64,000 nucleotides of DNA, from contig WGMZ01000010.1 in the NCBI GenBank assembly GCA_016124735.1, positions 98,925 through 162,924 on the forward strand. Reading direction: 5' to 3'. The notes under the pieces are model-generated. The model was not told the DNA's origin, did no database searches, and worked only from the letters and a program-made list of their open reading frames with translations. A program made the position numbers and the translations under genes. The DNA comes from Bacteroidota bacterium. Lineage in GTDB: Bacteria; Bacteroidota; Bacteroidia; UBA8524. Shown piece after piece: positions 43,567 through 53,031 of the stretch; the first letter of the stretch is position 1; every line of letters begins with the position of its first letter.

Positions 43567-45279
43567 TTAATCAATATTCTTTTCTTTCATTACGGCATTC
43601 AGCCACTTTAATAACAGGACCAAAGCCAGTGTTGCTGCCAAACAGGCTCCCAAGTTAATCAGGAAAAATTTGTATTTATCGGTATTAGGAAATTCTTCCC
43701 ATAAGCCGGATATAATTCCGGAGAGCTTATTCCCTACCGCAGTGGAAAGGAACAAGCCGCCCATTAGCAAAGCAGTGAGTCTCGGCGGACTTAACTTCGA
43801 TACCAACGACAAACCCATAGGCGATAAACAAAGCTCTCCAATGGTAATAATTCCATAGGAGGCAATGAGCCACCAGCTGGATGCTTTGGCATTATCCATC
43901 TGCACCGCTGTTACCGCGCCCACCATTACCAGAGTGCTCAAGCCTGTGATAAAAAGACCGATAGCGATTTTGGTAGGGGTTGAAATCTTTCTTCCCCTGG
44001 AAGCCATCCATCCAAAAAATCCTACCACCACGGGAGTGAGTATAACAACCCAAAATGGATTGATCGATTGATACAGTTTTGTTGAATACAAGAGCAAGTC
44101 AGATCCCATTGCCGGACGTCTGTCTGCCGGCAAATTTTTAAAATACTCGTACGATTGTTCTCTGGAGCCTATTTCTTTGGTAAGCGCCGTAGCTTCTGTT
44201 TCCTTTCCTTGTAACTCCAACACGGGTTTTTCCTCCTTCAGAGAATCAATAAAATGGTGAAAGCTTCCTTCTTCCAGGTCATTGGTTTCATAATATGTGA
44301 CCTTTTGAACCATGTCTACCGGTTCGGCAATTTTCGCCACGGCTTTGGGCATTTCACGGTCTGTATACTCCTTCGCATATACGGTCAAGGCATCCCCGTT
44401 TTGATGGAAAACTGCCCAGAAAACTATTACACATAAAAAGATCGCAAGCAATGCACCAACGGGGCGTTTGTCTTCTTCGTTCGCCCGGAAATAGAGCGAT
44501 CCATAGTAGACAATCACAGGAATACAGCCGAACAAAAAAGCATCGTTTGCATCACTTCCAAACAGGTTATCAGGGATCAGCCATCCGATGACTCCAAATA
44601 TCAGGACAGGCAAAAGCACCAATGCGAAAATTTTATTCAAGGACATATCCTCTTTGGTGGCGGGCCTGATTACATCTGCCGATTTTACATGGCGCGTTCC
44701 ACTCAGAAAAATGACCACTCCCACCAACATGCCTACACCTGCAGCACCGAAAGCCCAGCCCCAGCCAAAATTGTTTCGCATGTATGCCGCAACAAAATTG
44801 CAGACGAAAGCACCAATGTTGATGCCCATATAGAAAATATTATTCCCGGCGTCTTTGTTGGATTTATATTGATCCTGATTGTACAGATTATCAAGTAATG
44901 CCGAAATATTCGGTTTAAAGAATCCATTTCCAAGAATGATAAGGAGCAGCGAAATATAGAATACAGATTCGCCTGGAATAGCGAGCCCCAAGTACCCTGC
45001 CGACATAAGAAGTCCTCCAATTACAATCGAACGACGGTAACCTAAGACTCTGTCGGCCAACAATCCTCCAATGAATGGTGTTAAATAAACAAGTCCCAGA
45101 TAGGTGCCATAAATATCCGACTTCTCAGTGCCGCTGAAGCCCATTCCTCCATTCTCCACACTATCAATCATGTAAAGAGAAAAGATGCCCAGCATCAGGT
45201 AGTAGCCAAAACGCTCCCACATTTCTGTGAAGAAGAGAACGTATAACCCCTTCGGGTGTTTCCGGGTGGACTCACTCAT
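43567..45279 (-). CDS. Proton-coupled oligopeptide transporter (POT/PTR2), copy 1
   Basis: A 570-residue POT transporter. It has 'FFTEMWERFGYYLMLGIF', that is ExxERFxYY with Leu in place of the usual Gly, and GNGFFKPNISALL. There is an inserted soluble segment (about residues 300-385) between helices, different from that in the neighbouring copy. It imports short peptides by proton symport. It sits between the DPP-IV-like gene (56 bp upstream) and POT copy 2 in one transcription unit; two paralogues side by side may differ in substrate size or affinity (inference). Confidence 0.93.
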   Translation of the reverse strand: MSESTRKHPKGLYVLFFTEMWERFGYYLMLGIFSLYMIDSVENGGMGFSGTEKSDIYGTYLGLVYLTPFIGGLLADRVLGYRRSIVIGGLLMSAGYLGLAIPGESVFYISLLLIILGNGFFKPNISALLDNLYNQDQYKSNKDAGNNIFYMGINIGAFVCNFVAAYMRNNFGWGWAFGAAGVGMLVGVVIFLSGTRHVKSADVIRPATKEDMSLNKIFALVLLPVLIFGVIGWLIPDNLFGSDANDAFLFGCIPVIVYYGSLYFRANEEDKRPVGALLAIFLCVIVFWAVFHQNGDALTVYAKEYTDREMPKAVAKIAEPVDMVQKVTYYETNDLEEGSFHHFIDSLKEEKPVLELQGKETEATALTKEIGSREQSYEYFKNLPADRRPAMGSDLLLYSTKLYQSINPFWVVILTPVVVGFFGWMASRGRKISTPTKIAIGLFITGLSTLVMVGAVTAVQMDNAKASSWWLIASYGIITIGELCLSPMGLSLVSKLSPPRLTALLMGGLFLSTAVGNKLSGIISGLWEEFPNTDKYKFFLINLGACLAATLALVLLLKWLNAVMKEKNID

Positions 45280-45335
45280 TTTTAAAAGACCTTAATCCTG
45301 TAAAACTAATTTTAATTCCCTGAAATCCAAATGGA

Positions 45336-47510
45336 CTAAAGGTAGATAAACAGGTAATCGCTGATGCGGTTGAATAAGTGCAAACGGGTGGTTCCTCCGT
45401 AAATCCCGTGGTTTTTATTAGGGTAAAATTCGGAATCGTACTTTACATTTTTCTGAATCATCGCATCCACCATTTCCACTGTATTCTGGAAATGTACGTT
45501 GTCGTCTGCTGTTCCATGGATAATAAGGTAATGTCCTCTGATACGATCCACGTGATTAATTGGCGAATTGGCATCGTAACTGGCGCCATTTTCCTGGGGA
45601 GTCCGCATAAAACGCTCTGTATAGATATTGTCGTAGTACCTCCAGTTGGTAACCGGAGCTACTGCCACTGCGCAGCGGAACACATCATTTCCTTTGGTGA
45701 TACCCAGGCTGGCCATGTATCCGCCGAAACTCCAACCCCAAATACCCATGCGCGACTCATCTACATAAGACAAACGTCCCAAAACGCGGGCAGCGGCAAT
45801 CTGATCTTCAATCTCAAATTTGCCAAGTTGAAGGTAGGTGCATTTCTTGAAATCCTCTCCCCTGGCTCCTGTTCCGCGGTTATCAACAGAAACGACGATA
45901 TATCCGTTCTGAGCCAGGTAATTAAACCACAGGTAATAAGCTCCACCCCAGGTATCGCGCACGGTCTGAGATCCCGGACCTCCATAAACATACATCAACA
46001 CAGGATATTTCTTGTTTGGATCAAAATCGGCAGGTTTGATCATCGAATAATTGAGAGTAACCCCCGAATCTGTGGTCAGGGTGTTGAACTCCATGCTTCC
46101 AAGTTTCACGGTTTTAAGGGTTTCTTTCAGCATGTAATTCTCTTCCAAAACGCGCAAACTTTTGCCCTTGGCATCCCGCAAGGTATAAACAGTCGGAGTG
46201 CTTGCATTGCTGAAAGTATGCAGGAAATATTTAAAGCCTTTGGTAAAGAAGGCCGAATTCCATCCATCCGCTTCATTCAGCTTGCTCATCTTTCCATTTT
46301 TCACCTGAATAGCAAAAATATTCCGTCGAATAGCCGTCTCATTCGCTGCAGAGCAATACACTTTTTTGCTGGATGCGTCGTATCCGTAATAATTGTCAAT
46401 ATCCCAATTTCCAGTACTGATGGCCTTCAAATTCTTTTTGGTATAGTCGTATTGATAGATATGATTATATCCACTTCGCTCACTGGTAAAAATGAAACTT
46501 CCATCTTCAAAATCGAGGTTATCGGTGATATCAATATATGCTTTGTTTTCCTCCTCATATACCACCTCAGTTATTCCCGTTTTTGCATTGGCAAATAATA
46601 TCTCCCAGTGATTCTGCAAGCGGTTAAGTCGCTGTATGCTTAAGGTCGCTGCCTGGTCGGTCCACTTGATACGCGGAAGATAAATATCATTGTTCTCTCC
46701 TGTGGCGCATAACACTTTGGATCCTGCGGCCAATTCATAAATATAAACCTGTACAATTGAATTGGATTCACCCGCTTTCGGGTACTTCCAAACTTCTTCC
46801 TTCGGATAAAGGCTTCCATAAATATCCATGGAGTATTCCCGAACACCGGATTCATCAAATCGATAATATGCAAGGAATGCCCCGTCCGGACTCCATTCGA
46901 AGCCACGTGCCATAGAAAATTCCTCTTCATACACCCAGTCCACTGCACCATTTATTATTGCATTGGTTTTCCCATCATTAGTTACCGCTTTCACGTCACC
47001 TGTTGTTAAATCCAAAACCATCAGGTTATTATCCAGCACATAGGCAACCTTGCTGGCATCCGGGGAAAAAGTAGCATAACGAACCGATTCTTTGGAATGG
47101 TATAAAATTCCCTTTTCTCTGTCAAAGACATGAAAGCGAGCAGAGAATGAATGGCGGTAAATATGCTCAATATCGGTTAGAAACAGCACACGCTTTTCAT
47201 CTTTACTTAATTCAAAAGTTCCGAAATTCAGGCGTTCGCCGGATACGTCATTCAAATCGCCGTTGCTCACCAGTGTTTCCAGGCGACTGCCATCGCGAAT
47301 GGAATAACGGTTCAATTCCATCAGATTGCGCTCCTTATCCACATCAAGTTGAACATAGCTTTCGCCATCATTTAAAGCGGTGAAGCCGCGTACACCCTGA
47401 CTGCTGAACTTTCCATTGAGCCAGATATCTTCTAATTTAAGTTCCTGGGCTAATACGGTTGCAGGAATAAAAAACAGAATCGCAATGACTTGTATCCCTC
47501 TCCTAATCAT
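45336..47510 (-). CDS. Exported dipeptidyl peptidase IV-like S9B serine peptidase
   Basis: A 724-residue exported peptidase (signal peptide ending VLAQ). The N-terminal part is the eight-bladed DPP-IV propeller with the Glu motif 'YEEEFS' (about residue 195-202, the double-Glu that binds the substrate N-terminus: DWVYEEEF). The C-terminal hydrolase domain has Ser594 in WGWSFGGYM, Asp in HGTADDNVHF and His in PNKNHGIYG, a complete triad. It should release X-Pro or X-Ala dipeptides in the periplasm. It is the first gene of an operon with two peptide transporters, which take up its products. A consensus promoter lies just upstream. Confidence 0.93.
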   Translation of the reverse strand: MIRRGIQVIAILFFIPATVLAQELKLEDIWLNGKFSSQGVRGFTALNDGESYVQLDVDKERNLMELNRYSIRDGSRLETLVSNGDLNDVSGERLNFGTFELSKDEKRVLFLTDIEHIYRHSFSARFHVFDREKGILYHSKESVRYATFSPDASKVAYVLDNNLMVLDLTTGDVKAVTNDGKTNAIINGAVDWVYEEEFSMARGFEWSPDGAFLAYYRFDESGVREYSMDIYGSLYPKEEVWKYPKAGESNSIVQVYIYELAAGSKVLCATGENNDIYLPRIKWTDQAATLSIQRLNRLQNHWEILFANAKTGITEVVYEEENKAYIDITDNLDFEDGSFIFTSERSGYNHIYQYDYTKKNLKAISTGNWDIDNYYGYDASSKKVYCSAANETAIRRNIFAIQVKNGKMSKLNEADGWNSAFFTKGFKYFLHTFSNASTPTVYTLRDAKGKSLRVLEENYMLKETLKTVKLGSMEFNTLTTDSGVTLNYSMIKPADFDPNKKYPVLMYVYGGPGSQTVRDTWGGAYYLWFNYLAQNGYIVVSVDNRGTGARGEDFKKCTYLQLGKFEIEDQIAAARVLGRLSYVDESRMGIWGWSFGGYMASLGITKGNDVFRCAVAVAPVTNWRYYDNIYTERFMRTPQENGASYDANSPINHVDRIRGHYLIIHGTADDNVHFQNTVEMVDAMIQKNVKYDSEFYPNKNHGIYGGTTRLHLFNRISDYLFIYL

Positions 47511-47529
47511 AATTCATTATTTTGTTGGC

Positions 47530-47559
47530 CAAATATAAATAATGCGGCCTGCGCCACAA
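47530..47559 (-). promoter_or_regulatory. Promoter of the DPP-IV-POT-POT operon
   Basis: On the minus strand: TTG, 19 nt, TATATTTG, then about 19 nt to the ATG of the peptidase. Both elements match the Bacteroidota consensus exactly. It lies in the 55-bp divergent gap shared with the GlcD-like gene. Confidence 0.65.
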
Positions 47560-47565
47560 GTTAAA

Positions 47566-48978
47566 ATGAGCAAATTCAAGCCAATCAACGGTATTCTTTC
47601 AGATCTGGAAAAAATCCTCGACAAGACGCATATTCTTCTGGACCGGGAACAGAAAGAAAGCTATTCGCACGATTATACAGAGGATTTATATTTCATGCCG
47701 GAGGCAGTAGTATTGCCCGGAACAGTGGAAGAAGTTGCCGAAATTGTAAAATTATGCCAGGCCAATCAGGTGGCTCTGACGCCCCGTGGCGCGGGTACTG
47801 GTTTGAGCGGTGGCGCCCTTCCGGTAGAAGGAGGAATTGTGCTGAGCATGGAACGCTTTAACCAGATTCTGGATATTGATGAACGTAACTTTCAGGCCAC
47901 AGTCCAGCCTGGTGTAATCAACGAAGTATTTCAAAATGCGGTGGCAGAAAAGGGCCTGTTCTATCCTCCTGATCCGGCAAGTAAAGGGTCTTGTTTCCTC
48001 GGGGGCAATATTGCACACAACTCCGGAGGACCCAGGGCGCTCAAATACGGAGTGACCCGCGATTATGTACTCAATCTGCAGATTGTTACTCCTGAGGGTG
48101 ATATTCTGTGGACGGGTGCGAATACCTTGAAAAATTCGACGGGCTACAACCTGACTCAACTTATGTTAGGCAGCGAAGGCACCCTGGGAATCATCACTGC
48201 CATTGTGTTTAAGCTAATTCCTAAACCAAAAAACACCCTGCTTTTATTGGCTGAGTTTCAAAATGCTGAAAAGGCTTGTGAAGCTGTGGCTGCGGTTTTT
48301 CGCGAAGGATTGAATCCTTCCGCCCTGGAATTCATGGAAAGAAGTGGGGTGGAAATTTCTGTAAAACAATTGCAGACCCATTTCCCGTTTAAAGAGGGAG
48401 TGGAAGCCTATTTACTGATTGAAGTAGATGGAAATCAAATGGAACGCCTTTACGACGAATGCGAGCTGATTAACGTGGTCCTGGAAAAATTCGATGTAAA
48501 AGACGTGCTTTTTGCCGAATCAGCAGATGAAAAAGAACATCTCTGGAAAATTAGACGGGCCATTGGTGAGACCGTCAAGGCAATTTCTGTTTATAAGGAA
48601 GAAGATACCGTCGTTCCAAGGGCCGAACTTCCCAAGTTACTCCGTGCCGTAAAAGCCATTGGCAGTCAATATGGTTTTGAATCTGTTTGTTACGGGCATG
48701 CCGGAGATGGAAATTTACATGTTAATATTCTGAAAGGAAGTATGTCGGAAGAAGATTGGAAGATGAACCTGGAACCGGCCATTCGGGAGATATTTGAACA
48801 TTGCAAAGAACTGGGTGGAACAATAAGCGGCGAGCACGGTATTGGGTTTGTTCAAAAGAATTTTATGGACATTCCCTTCCCTGCGATTCAATTGCATCTG
48901 ATGAAAAAAATCAAAGCGGTATTTGATCCTGCCGGAATATTAAATCCGGGGAAAATTTTTCCAGATTCGTTACAGTGA
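47566..48978 (+). CDS. glcD: FAD-linked oxidase, glycolate/lactate oxidase subunit GlcD type
   Basis: About 470 residues. The FAD-binding (VAO/PCMH) domain has PRGAGTGLSGGALP and GGNIAHNSGGPRALKYG, with the C-terminal oxidase domain ending in 'GTISGEHGIGFVQK' and a 'FDPAGILNPGKIF' tail that are hallmarks of GlcD/D-lactate dehydrogenases. It oxidises a 2-hydroxy acid such as glycolate or D-lactate; no GlcE/GlcF partner is adjacent, so the exact substrate is uncertain. The ATG at 47566 (MSKFKPI) is preferred over a longer in-frame start that would include a Pro-rich extension. Confidence 0.87.
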   Translation: MSKFKPINGILSDLEKILDKTHILLDREQKESYSHDYTEDLYFMPEAVVLPGTVEEVAEIVKLCQANQVALTPRGAGTGLSGGALPVEGGIVLSMERFNQILDIDERNFQATVQPGVINEVFQNAVAEKGLFYPPDPASKGSCFLGGNIAHNSGGPRALKYGVTRDYVLNLQIVTPEGDILWTGANTLKNSTGYNLTQLMLGSEGTLGIITAIVFKLIPKPKNTLLLLAEFQNAEKACEAVAAVFREGLNPSALEFMERSGVEISVKQLQTHFPFKEGVEAYLLIEVDGNQMERLYDECELINVVLEKFDVKDVLFAESADEKEHLWKIRRAIGETVKAISVYKEEDTVVPRAELPKLLRAVKAIGSQYGFESVCYGHAGDGNLHVNILKGSMSEEDWKMNLEPAIREIFEHCKELGGTISGEHGIGFVQKNFMDIPFPAIQLHLMKKIKAVFDPAGILNPGKIFPDSLQ

Positions 48979-49002
48979 CAAGAAAATTGTAATTTTTCCG
49001 TC

Positions 49003-49371
49003 ATGACTAATCCAAAAATACCGCTCAGTGGAAAGGTATATTGTCTGGACACCGCGAGCATTTCAACTAAATCAGGGATGAATAATGTCTTTCTTGCCAT
49101 TCACGCAGATTCGTTAAAAATTGCGCATATCGAGATGCACCCTCAATCTGAGCAGGGATCTTACAAGCAATTTATTCTGAACCTGGCCCAAAAAGAGCAT
49201 TTGGAATCCAGCAGCGAACAAGTTCACTTTATCATGGATATCCCGGAAGAGCAAGCTCCGGTAGTAGCAAAGGCCTTTCCCTTCCTCAACAGTGTGGTGG
49301 CCAATCACGAGTTTTGTAAAAACAGTTGTAAACCCGCATGGGAATACCTGGCAGATGCATTGAACAAATAA
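49003..49371 (+). CDS. Hypothetical protein, 122 residues
   Basis: A small soluble protein with no signal peptide and no motif I can name. It begins MTNPKIPLSGKVYCLDTASIS and is rich in Glu and Ala near the middle, with a strand-like 'VHFIMDIPEEQAPVVAKAF' segment and two cysteines at the end (FCKNSC). It lies 24 bp after the GlcD-like gene in the same direction and is likely co-transcribed with it. Function unknown. Confidence 0.55.
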   Translation: MTNPKIPLSGKVYCLDTASISTKSGMNNVFLAIHADSLKIAHIEMHPQSEQGSYKQFILNLAQKEHLESSSEQVHFIMDIPEEQAPVVAKAFPFLNSVVANHEFCKNSCKPAWEYLADALNK

Positions 49372-49421
49372 TAGCCCTGTATCCGTCTAACCATTTGCCT
49401 CGACTTCGGCAGACAAAGAAA

Positions 49422-49449
49422 AACCCTCTCACCTTGCGGTAAGAGGGTT
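49422..49449 (-). terminator. Terminator of the sialidase-like T9SS gene
   Basis: Perfect stem AACCCTCT / AGAGGGTT with a 12-nt loop; on the minus strand it runs into TTTTTCTTTG. It follows the stop at 49475 by about 25 bp and could also stop the plus-strand glcD unit. Confidence 0.75.
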
Positions 49450-49474
49450 TCGTTCGGATTGAATATCCTTTATA

Positions 49475-51421
49475 TTATTTTACAATCATCTTGTTGCCGG
49501 CACTGTATGTACCAGTAGACAATGTATAAGTGTAAACGCCGGCGCTTAACGCATTGGCATCGATGGTAATTTCACTGTTTCCTGCGTAGAATGTTCCCAG
49601 ATTTTGGTGAATCACTGTTTTACCTGTCAAATCAGTTACTGTTAATGTTACTTCAGAGGTTTCAGTCAGGTATACCAAAACTTTCGCTTCGTTGCTGAAA
49701 GGGTTCGGGTAGTTTTGAGAAACACGGAAAATTTCAGCATTCGCTTGAATCGGAGCCATTCCCACACCAGGACCTTGTCCTATTTCATTGTTTATGATTT
49801 TAGAAACAGGAACTGCAGCATACAGAATCCGGTTTTCAGTAATTGGCTGGTTGTTACCTCCGGTTGCATTGTTTTGAAGATTGGTACCAGGAGTCTCATC
49901 CTGTTGCCATTGAACATGGACAAAGTCATTTACACGACGAGCCATCGCCGGGAAGGCGTCTTCCATTAACTGAACCTGAGAAATGTTCTGAGGAGCAGCC
50001 CAGGTAACACCACCGTCTGTTGAGTACACAATGTATACATCGCGGCAGTTAGTATTATCCAAACTCAGGTCATTTTCACGCGGCGCAGAGTAAGTTACAA
50101 AAATTCTACCCTGAGGGTCGATACCTGCAGATGGCATAGTGACCAAACCGGTATTGCCTGTGCGGGCTACGTTGGAAACATTGCTTGGTACCTGTCCGTT
50201 TTGAAGACTGGACCAGGTACCTGGCTGAATGTCCAGGGTATTGTTACCGTTCTCATCTACTACGCTGGCAATAGCCTGGAAATTCCCGGTAGACTCACTC
50301 CAGTAACCCAACAAGGCCGTTGCAGGGAAAAAGCTGAATGTACCATTGGTAGTGTCGTCATTAAAAATACGGCTCATACCCCAGAACACGTGGCAATCGC
50401 CATTGTTGTCGATCAACACATCAACCGATCCATCATTACAGAAAGGAGTATCGAGGGCGAATTCATGTCCATCGAAAGGAGAGTAAGGGAAGGAATCAAC
50501 AATGATGCGGGTAAATGTTTCTCCATCATCTGTAGATTTCCAAAGGATTACGTCGTCAGCAAGCCCCCCTGTTACGATAGCCACTGTACTTCCGTTTGCG
50601 TCGATCGCATAGTTATCGCCTCCACCGCTAACAATACGGGTAGAGTCGTAACCTGGTAGCAAGGTGTTTTCTTTGTCCCAGGTAACGCCCCCATCTTTGG
50701 AGCGGCTGTACATCATCGGACCACGTACACCATTTCTGCTGATAACGCGTGGGTCGCCAGGAGAAGATGAATCAGAGAAATTGCAAATCAAGTGCATGAA
50801 CAAGCCGCTATTTACAGCTCTGTTCCAGATTGGACGCTGTCCATCAGGCCATGTAAGAATGGATGGCCCGGTTGTCCAATCCTGATTTCCTTTGGCTGTA
50901 TTTTTTACCATGTGAAATCCTCCGTTGGTCGCGTCGTGAGCGATAATCCACTCTTCGCCACTTGGAAGGATCCCGATACTCGGCCATCCTGCGCGGTAAT
51001 TGTCTACGCGGGTTCCGTTGGTTGACCCATCAACGATGAAAGAAGTTCCGTCGTTATAATTATATCCCGAACCACGTTGCGGGAAACCGGCGGCTCCATC
51101 GGGTGCAGTTGTCCAGGTAATAGAAACTGTTCCATCGGTGTGCAGCATAATTCTGCGACCAATCGATGCATTGGTTTGAAGATCGTAATAGGTCAAGCCT
51201 ACCTGAATAAAATCAAATCCGTCTGTCCTGCCTTTTTTAGCAGCATAGTATGCAGGATTATTGGGATTCATTGCCGGAGTAACATCCGACAATACTACTT
51301 TCTTAACTGGCTCGGCTGTTTGTTGATCCGGAGCCACTTGCGGAAAGTCATTTTGATTCCTTTGCTGAGCAAGTGCCAACATTGGAATCAAGCTTAGAGC
51401 AAGCAGTAATGGTTTTTTCAT
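49475..51421 (-). CDS. Secreted BNR/sialidase-like repeat protein with T9SS sorting domain
   Basis: About 648 residues. The signal peptide (MKKPLLLALSLIPMLALAQ) is followed by a six-bladed-propeller-like body with Asp-box motifs: SKDGGVTWDKE, STDDGETFTRI and STDGGVTWAAP. The C-terminal 80 residues, from QNYPNPFSNEAKVLVY to GNKMIVK, form a type A T9SS sorting domain, so the protein is exported to the cell surface. Asp-box propellers include sialidases and glycan-binding proteins; catalytic Arg triads were not checked, so an enzyme activity cannot be claimed. The start at 51421 is set by the signal peptide. It ends at a terminator. Confidence 0.85.
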   Translation of the reverse strand: MKKPLLLALSLIPMLALAQQRNQNDFPQVAPDQQTAEPVKKVVLSDVTPAMNPNNPAYYAAKKGRTDGFDFIQVGLTYYDLQTNASIGRRIMLHTDGTVSITWTTAPDGAAGFPQRGSGYNYNDGTSFIVDGSTNGTRVDNYRAGWPSIGILPSGEEWIIAHDATNGGFHMVKNTAKGNQDWTTGPSILTWPDGQRPIWNRAVNSGLFMHLICNFSDSSSPGDPRVISRNGVRGPMMYSRSKDGGVTWDKENTLLPGYDSTRIVSGGGDNYAIDANGSTVAIVTGGLADDVILWKSTDDGETFTRIIVDSFPYSPFDGHEFALDTPFCNDGSVDVLIDNNGDCHVFWGMSRIFNDDTTNGTFSFFPATALLGYWSESTGNFQAIASVVDENGNNTLDIQPGTWSSLQNGQVPSNVSNVARTGNTGLVTMPSAGIDPQGRIFVTYSAPRENDLSLDNTNCRDVYIVYSTDGGVTWAAPQNISQVQLMEDAFPAMARRVNDFVHVQWQQDETPGTNLQNNATGGNNQPITENRILYAAVPVSKIINNEIGQGPGVGMAPIQANAEIFRVSQNYPNPFSNEAKVLVYLTETSEVTLTVTDLTGKTVIHQNLGTFYAGNSEITIDANALSAGVYTYTLSTGTYSAGNKMIVK

Positions 51422-51478
51422 CCTAATTGTAAATATTTGAGTTCGACAAATTAAATTCAAAAGCAGTTAACTACCTAA

Positions 51479-52498
51479 TCAGGCAGCATTTAACATTTTA
51501 ATAAAAAGTTCCTTTAAGAGCGCATCGTCATCTTCACTACCTGAACCAATTCCTTTCGCCTTGATATCGCATTCAAGCAACCATCCAAAAATCTTTTCGA
51601 GGCGGCCTGGAGGGTAATTCCGGGCGGCTAATAAATACTCCCTTATAAAGTAAGGATTGACACCTAGTTCTGACGCAATGCTGCGTTCATCTGCTCCATG
51701 ATGTGTATGAACCAACATAACTTTGCTAAACCAGGAAAATAAATTTCCCAATAAAACGACCGGTTTACCAAATGCATTTTTACTTGCATTGAAGTAATTC
51801 AATATCTGAATGCACTTTTTAAAATCTTTTCTTGCCAATGCGGATTGCAATTCAAAAACATTGAAGTCTCTGCTGATACCAATCGACTCACTGATTTCTT
51901 TCGTTCCAAAATGATTTTTCCCATCGAGATTCAGGAGGAGTTTATCCAGCTCATTGGCAATTCTGCTCAAATCCGTTCCCAGGGATTCAGCTATAAGCAT
52001 CAGCCCCTTTTCATCGCATTGAATATTTTTTTCTTTCAGGTACGATTCTATCCACGCGGGAATCTGGTTTTCATACAAGCGTTTGCTTTCCATGGCCACA
52101 TAGCCATAGAGTAATTTCCCTGCTTTGGTTCTTTTATCCGGACCTTTTCCTTTCAGGCACAATACCAACAGTGTACTATCCAGCGGCTTTTCGAGATAGC
52201 TGCTCAAATCATCCCATTGCTTCAGGTTCTGTGCTTCTTTCACAAGAATCACCTGATGGGAGGCCATCATCGGGAAACGACGGGCTGCTGCAGCGATGGT
52301 TTTGCAGTCGACATCTTTTCCATAAAATACGGTTTGGTTAAAGCCTTTTTCTGCCTCACTCAATACGTGGTGTTCCACATAGTGGGCTACCTTGTCGATG
52401 AAATAAGGTTCATCTCCATATAAAACGTAAACCGGTGCAAAATTTTTTGCCTTCAGGTCGCGCATTACAGATTGGTAGGTATGAGAAGTTTTAGCCAT
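51479..52498 (-). CDS. holA: DNA polymerase III delta subunit
   Basis: A 339-residue clamp-loader subunit. The start 'APVYVLYGDEPYFIDKVAHYV' is the degenerate Walker A of HolA, and the middle 'GTDLSRIANELDKLLLNL' and C-terminal helical collar match the family. It opens the beta clamp in the replisome. It is divergent from a restriction-endonuclease-like gene, with only 10 bp between the start codons, so both promoters must lie within the opposite coding regions or be very compact. Confidence 0.92.
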   Translation of the reverse strand: MAKTSHTYQSVMRDLKAKNFAPVYVLYGDEPYFIDKVAHYVEHHVLSEAEKGFNQTVFYGKDVDCKTIAAAARRFPMMASHQVILVKEAQNLKQWDDLSSYLEKPLDSTLLVLCLKGKGPDKRTKAGKLLYGYVAMESKRLYENQIPAWIESYLKEKNIQCDEKGLMLIAESLGTDLSRIANELDKLLLNLDGKNHFGTKEISESIGISRDFNVFELQSALARKDFKKCIQILNYFNASKNAFGKPVVLLGNLFSWFSKVMLVHTHHGADERSIASELGVNPYFIREYLLAARNYPPGRLEKIFGWLLECDIKAKGIGSGSEDDDALLKELFIKMLNAA

Positions 52499-52508
52499 TA
52501 TTGTAGCG

Positions 52509-52952
52509 ATGTTCAGCCGTCTGAATTTTCCGGAATATACGTTTCAAATTCAGGAAACGGACCGCAAAAAAGTGATTTTTGACGTGGTTCGCAAGAAGTA
52601 TGTTTCGCTCACTCCGGAGGAATGGGTCAGGCAACATGTCATTCATCATCTGATCCACGACAAACACTTTCCCGTCTCTTTGATAGCAGTCGAATCGTCC
52701 ATTAAATTTCAAGGAATGAACCGACGCTGTGACCTGATTGCCTATAAAAATAATCAGCCCTGGCTTCTGATTGAATGCAAAGCGCCCCAAGTTCAACTGA
52801 ATAAGGAAGTTATTGCACAAATTGCCAGGTACCAAAGTGTATTGAAAGTTCCCCTGCTTTTCATCACCAATGGCATGCAGCACATACTACTTCGGCGCAC
52901 AGATTTGGGAAAAATGGAAGTAGCAAGCTCCCTCCCTCCTTATCAGGATTGA
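52509..52952 (+). CDS. Type I restriction HsdR N-terminal-like nuclease-fold protein
   Basis: A 147-residue protein of the HSDR_N_2 type with the PD-(D/E)xK core: Asp75 (NRRCDLIAY) and Glu89-x-Lys91 (LLIECKAP). The spacing fits an active nuclease fold, but it lacks any helicase or specificity domain, so it is not a complete restriction enzyme. This small stand-alone form is commonly found next to holA in Bacteroidota, suggesting a housekeeping role (recollection, not searched). It is divergent from holA. Confidence 0.8.
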   Translation: MFSRLNFPEYTFQIQETDRKKVIFDVVRKKYVSLTPEEWVRQHVIHHLIHDKHFPVSLIAVESSIKFQGMNRRCDLIAYKNNQPWLLIECKAPQVQLNKEVIAQIARYQSVLKVPLLFITNGMQHILLRRTDLGKMEVASSLPPYQD

Positions 52953-52983
52953 GGGGAGTATTGAATTTTTTTCGGTCGTCTTA

Positions 52984-53012
52984 TTGAACTCTATCCGAAC
53001 CGAATATCTTTG
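52984..53012 (+). promoter_or_regulatory. nhaD: Promoter of nhaD
   Basis: TTG (52984-52986), 18 nt, TATCTTTG (53005-53012), then 19 nt to the ATG at 53032. Both elements match the consensus and rule out the longer frame that would begin at 52984. Confidence 0.65.
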
Positions 53013-53031
53013 CCGATCAAATAACGATACA

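Noticed and set aside
45378..46598. A 406-codon open frame on the plus strand opposite the DPP-IV-like gene
   Set aside because: It is antisense to a well-supported gene with an intact catalytic triad, its translation looks random (rich in His, Ile, Cys) and it has no start or domain features. Such frames arise from codon bias in the real gene.
52509..52952. Part of a type I restriction-modification system
   Set aside because: Only the nuclease-fold domain is present; there are no methylase, specificity or helicase genes within the window.
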